This document shows positions 63,110-64,000 of a stretch of 64,000 nucleotides of DNA, in pieces. The stretch comes from Pseudonocardia bannensis (lineage in GTDB: Bacteria > Actinomycetota > Actinomycetes > Mycobacteriales > Pseudonocardiaceae), in NCBI RefSeq assembly GCF_012911875.1, contig NZ_JAAXKZ010000017.1:1-64000 (forward strand), given 5' to 3'. Below the pieces are notes generated by a model. That model was not told the origin of the DNA. It saw only the letters and a program-made list of their open reading frames with translations, and did not search any database. A program made the translations under genes and the position numbers. Numbering within the stretch: position 1 is the first letter of the stretch; each line of letters begins with the position of its first letter.

Positions 63110-64000
63110 GGAACCAGGGAGCGGCGCTGAAGGCTTTACCAGCACCGATCGCGCGACTCACCGCTCTGAGGATCCCGTCGCACCACGGCGAACACCGGAC
63201 TCATGCCACGAGCCAAGCCACGGATTCGCTCGGCATACTCCGGACTGCGGACTACGAGGTCGACACCTCGGTACCCGGCTCCTCAGCCAATGCAGCCTCG
63301 CGCACCCGCCTTCCGTTCGAGCTGAAGGGGTCGCTGCTCGACTTCCGCCGGGACCTGACAGACGCCTGCCTGAACCGCCCCCACGGTCATTTCGTACACA
63401 CTTGCTGGCATGGGCGGTTGCTGGCGCTCGGCCGCGGCCATGGAGCGCAAGCGGCTCGCCATCATGTCGGGTTCGTCGGCGGTCGTGAGGAGCAGGGTCC
63501 CGGTCGGGTCCGGCGCCGGGACTGGTTCGGCGGCCAGCGAGGCGAGGACGGGCTCGACCGCCTCCGACTCGTCGAACCGTGACGGCGAGGCGGTGACGCG
63601 GGCCGGTGTCGGCGAGCAGGTGGAGGTCGAACGCAGTCGACCTCGATCGGCGCGCTGCTGTCATTCGGCCGTCACGCAGTACGCCATCAGGTTGCGCGGC
63701 AGTCACCACATGCGTCGCCAGGCGGTACCATCGAGGGGAAGAAAGCTGGCCACCGCTGCACGCTGTTGGTCCAGACCATGGCCGACCTTGGCGATAGGTG
63801 CTGGACCGCCGACCGGTGGCCACGCCGTCCGGTGTGGGCTGTCCGGCCCCCGCGGTGGCGTTTCCGCAGATCCAAGGGTCAGCTCGCGTTCCGGAGGAGC
63901 CACACCTCGGCCTCTCCCCGCGACGCCATGACCCGACCGCAGCGCTGTGCGCGGTAAGGCCGCCACGGCGGCCCTGCCGGGCATTCCGGAGGAGGAGTTC
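63110..64000. other. Right-end region without a supported gene
   Basis: About 890 bases of overlapping open frames on both strands. The least unlikely is on the minus strand around 63283-63580, which reads VLASLAAEPVPAPDPTGTLL, then PDMMASRLRSMAAAE and ASVYEMTVGAVQAGV; I do not recognise it and it lacks a good start. The remaining frames are arginine-rich and look like shadows. Degraded DNA beyond the tRNA-like remnant is a fair description. Confidence 0.4.

Overview
The window is high-GC actinobacterial DNA, most likely from a Pseudonocardia-type member of the Pseudonocardiales. The evidence is GTG/TTG starts, chains of ATGA/GTGA start-stop overlaps, a complete Mce import operon, and an actinobacterial 16S leader. 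The genus is inferred and was not tested.

Left edge (1-5 kb): the 5' third of a 16S rRNA gene on the minus strand with its leader and promoter; then a GNAT acetyltransferase, a secreted alpha/beta hydrolase with a strong terminator, a frameshifted CCSFF-type gene coupled to a MerR regulator, and a CmcI-like methyltransferase. At 5.1-10.6 kb lies a B12-dependent diol/glycerol dehydratase (order small-large-medium) with both reactivase subunits and a divergent GlcG/HbpS protein, without microcompartment shell genes. A type I glutamine synthetase follows at 11.3 kb.

Aromatic cluster 1 (13.1-22.3 kb, all minus): FCD-type GntR regulator, [2Fe-2S] ferredoxin, ferredoxin reductase, dihydrodiol dehydrogenase, Rieske dioxygenase beta and alpha, MhpB-type class III extradiol dioxygenase, RidA-family protein, amidase and FAH-family hydrolase. 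Aromatic cluster 2 (22.8-33.5 kb, minus): alpha/beta hydrolase, luciferase-like monooxygenase, LysR regulator, meta-cleavage hydrolase, ferredoxin reductase, Rieske ferredoxin, two SCP2-like proteins, a small conserved protein, dioxygenase beta and alpha, type I extradiol dioxygenase and dihydrodiol dehydrogenase. Cluster 2 can take a hydrophobic aromatic compound through ring cleavage and hydrolysis; the lower pathway is outside the window.

Mce importer (33.8-47.8 kb, minus): two YrbE/MlaE permeases, an MlaF-type ATPase, six Mce proteins, an MMPL/RND transporter and a membrane-anchored parvulin, tightly packed as one operon. A divergent GAF-LuxR regulator follows at 48.4 kb. A nearly identical 18-base element lies upstream of both cluster 2 and the Mce operon, so I propose that import, SCP2 carriage and ring oxidation form one co-regulated unit.

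Right part: a CPBP protease and a membrane alpha/beta hydrolase; then a ketone module (53-58 kb) with an alpha/beta hydrolase preceded by a 28-codon ORF, a divergent AcoR-like regulator lacking the sigma-54 loop, and a Baeyer-Villiger monooxygenase, linked by TGGGACA half-sites. The last 6 kb hold a secreted protein, an AraC/VOC pair, two gene remnants, a short UvrA paralogue, and a tRNA-Thr-like 3' half with a terminator that may be an old integration site. A 190-bp piece of the 52.7-kb hydrolase gene is repeated at 12.8 kb.
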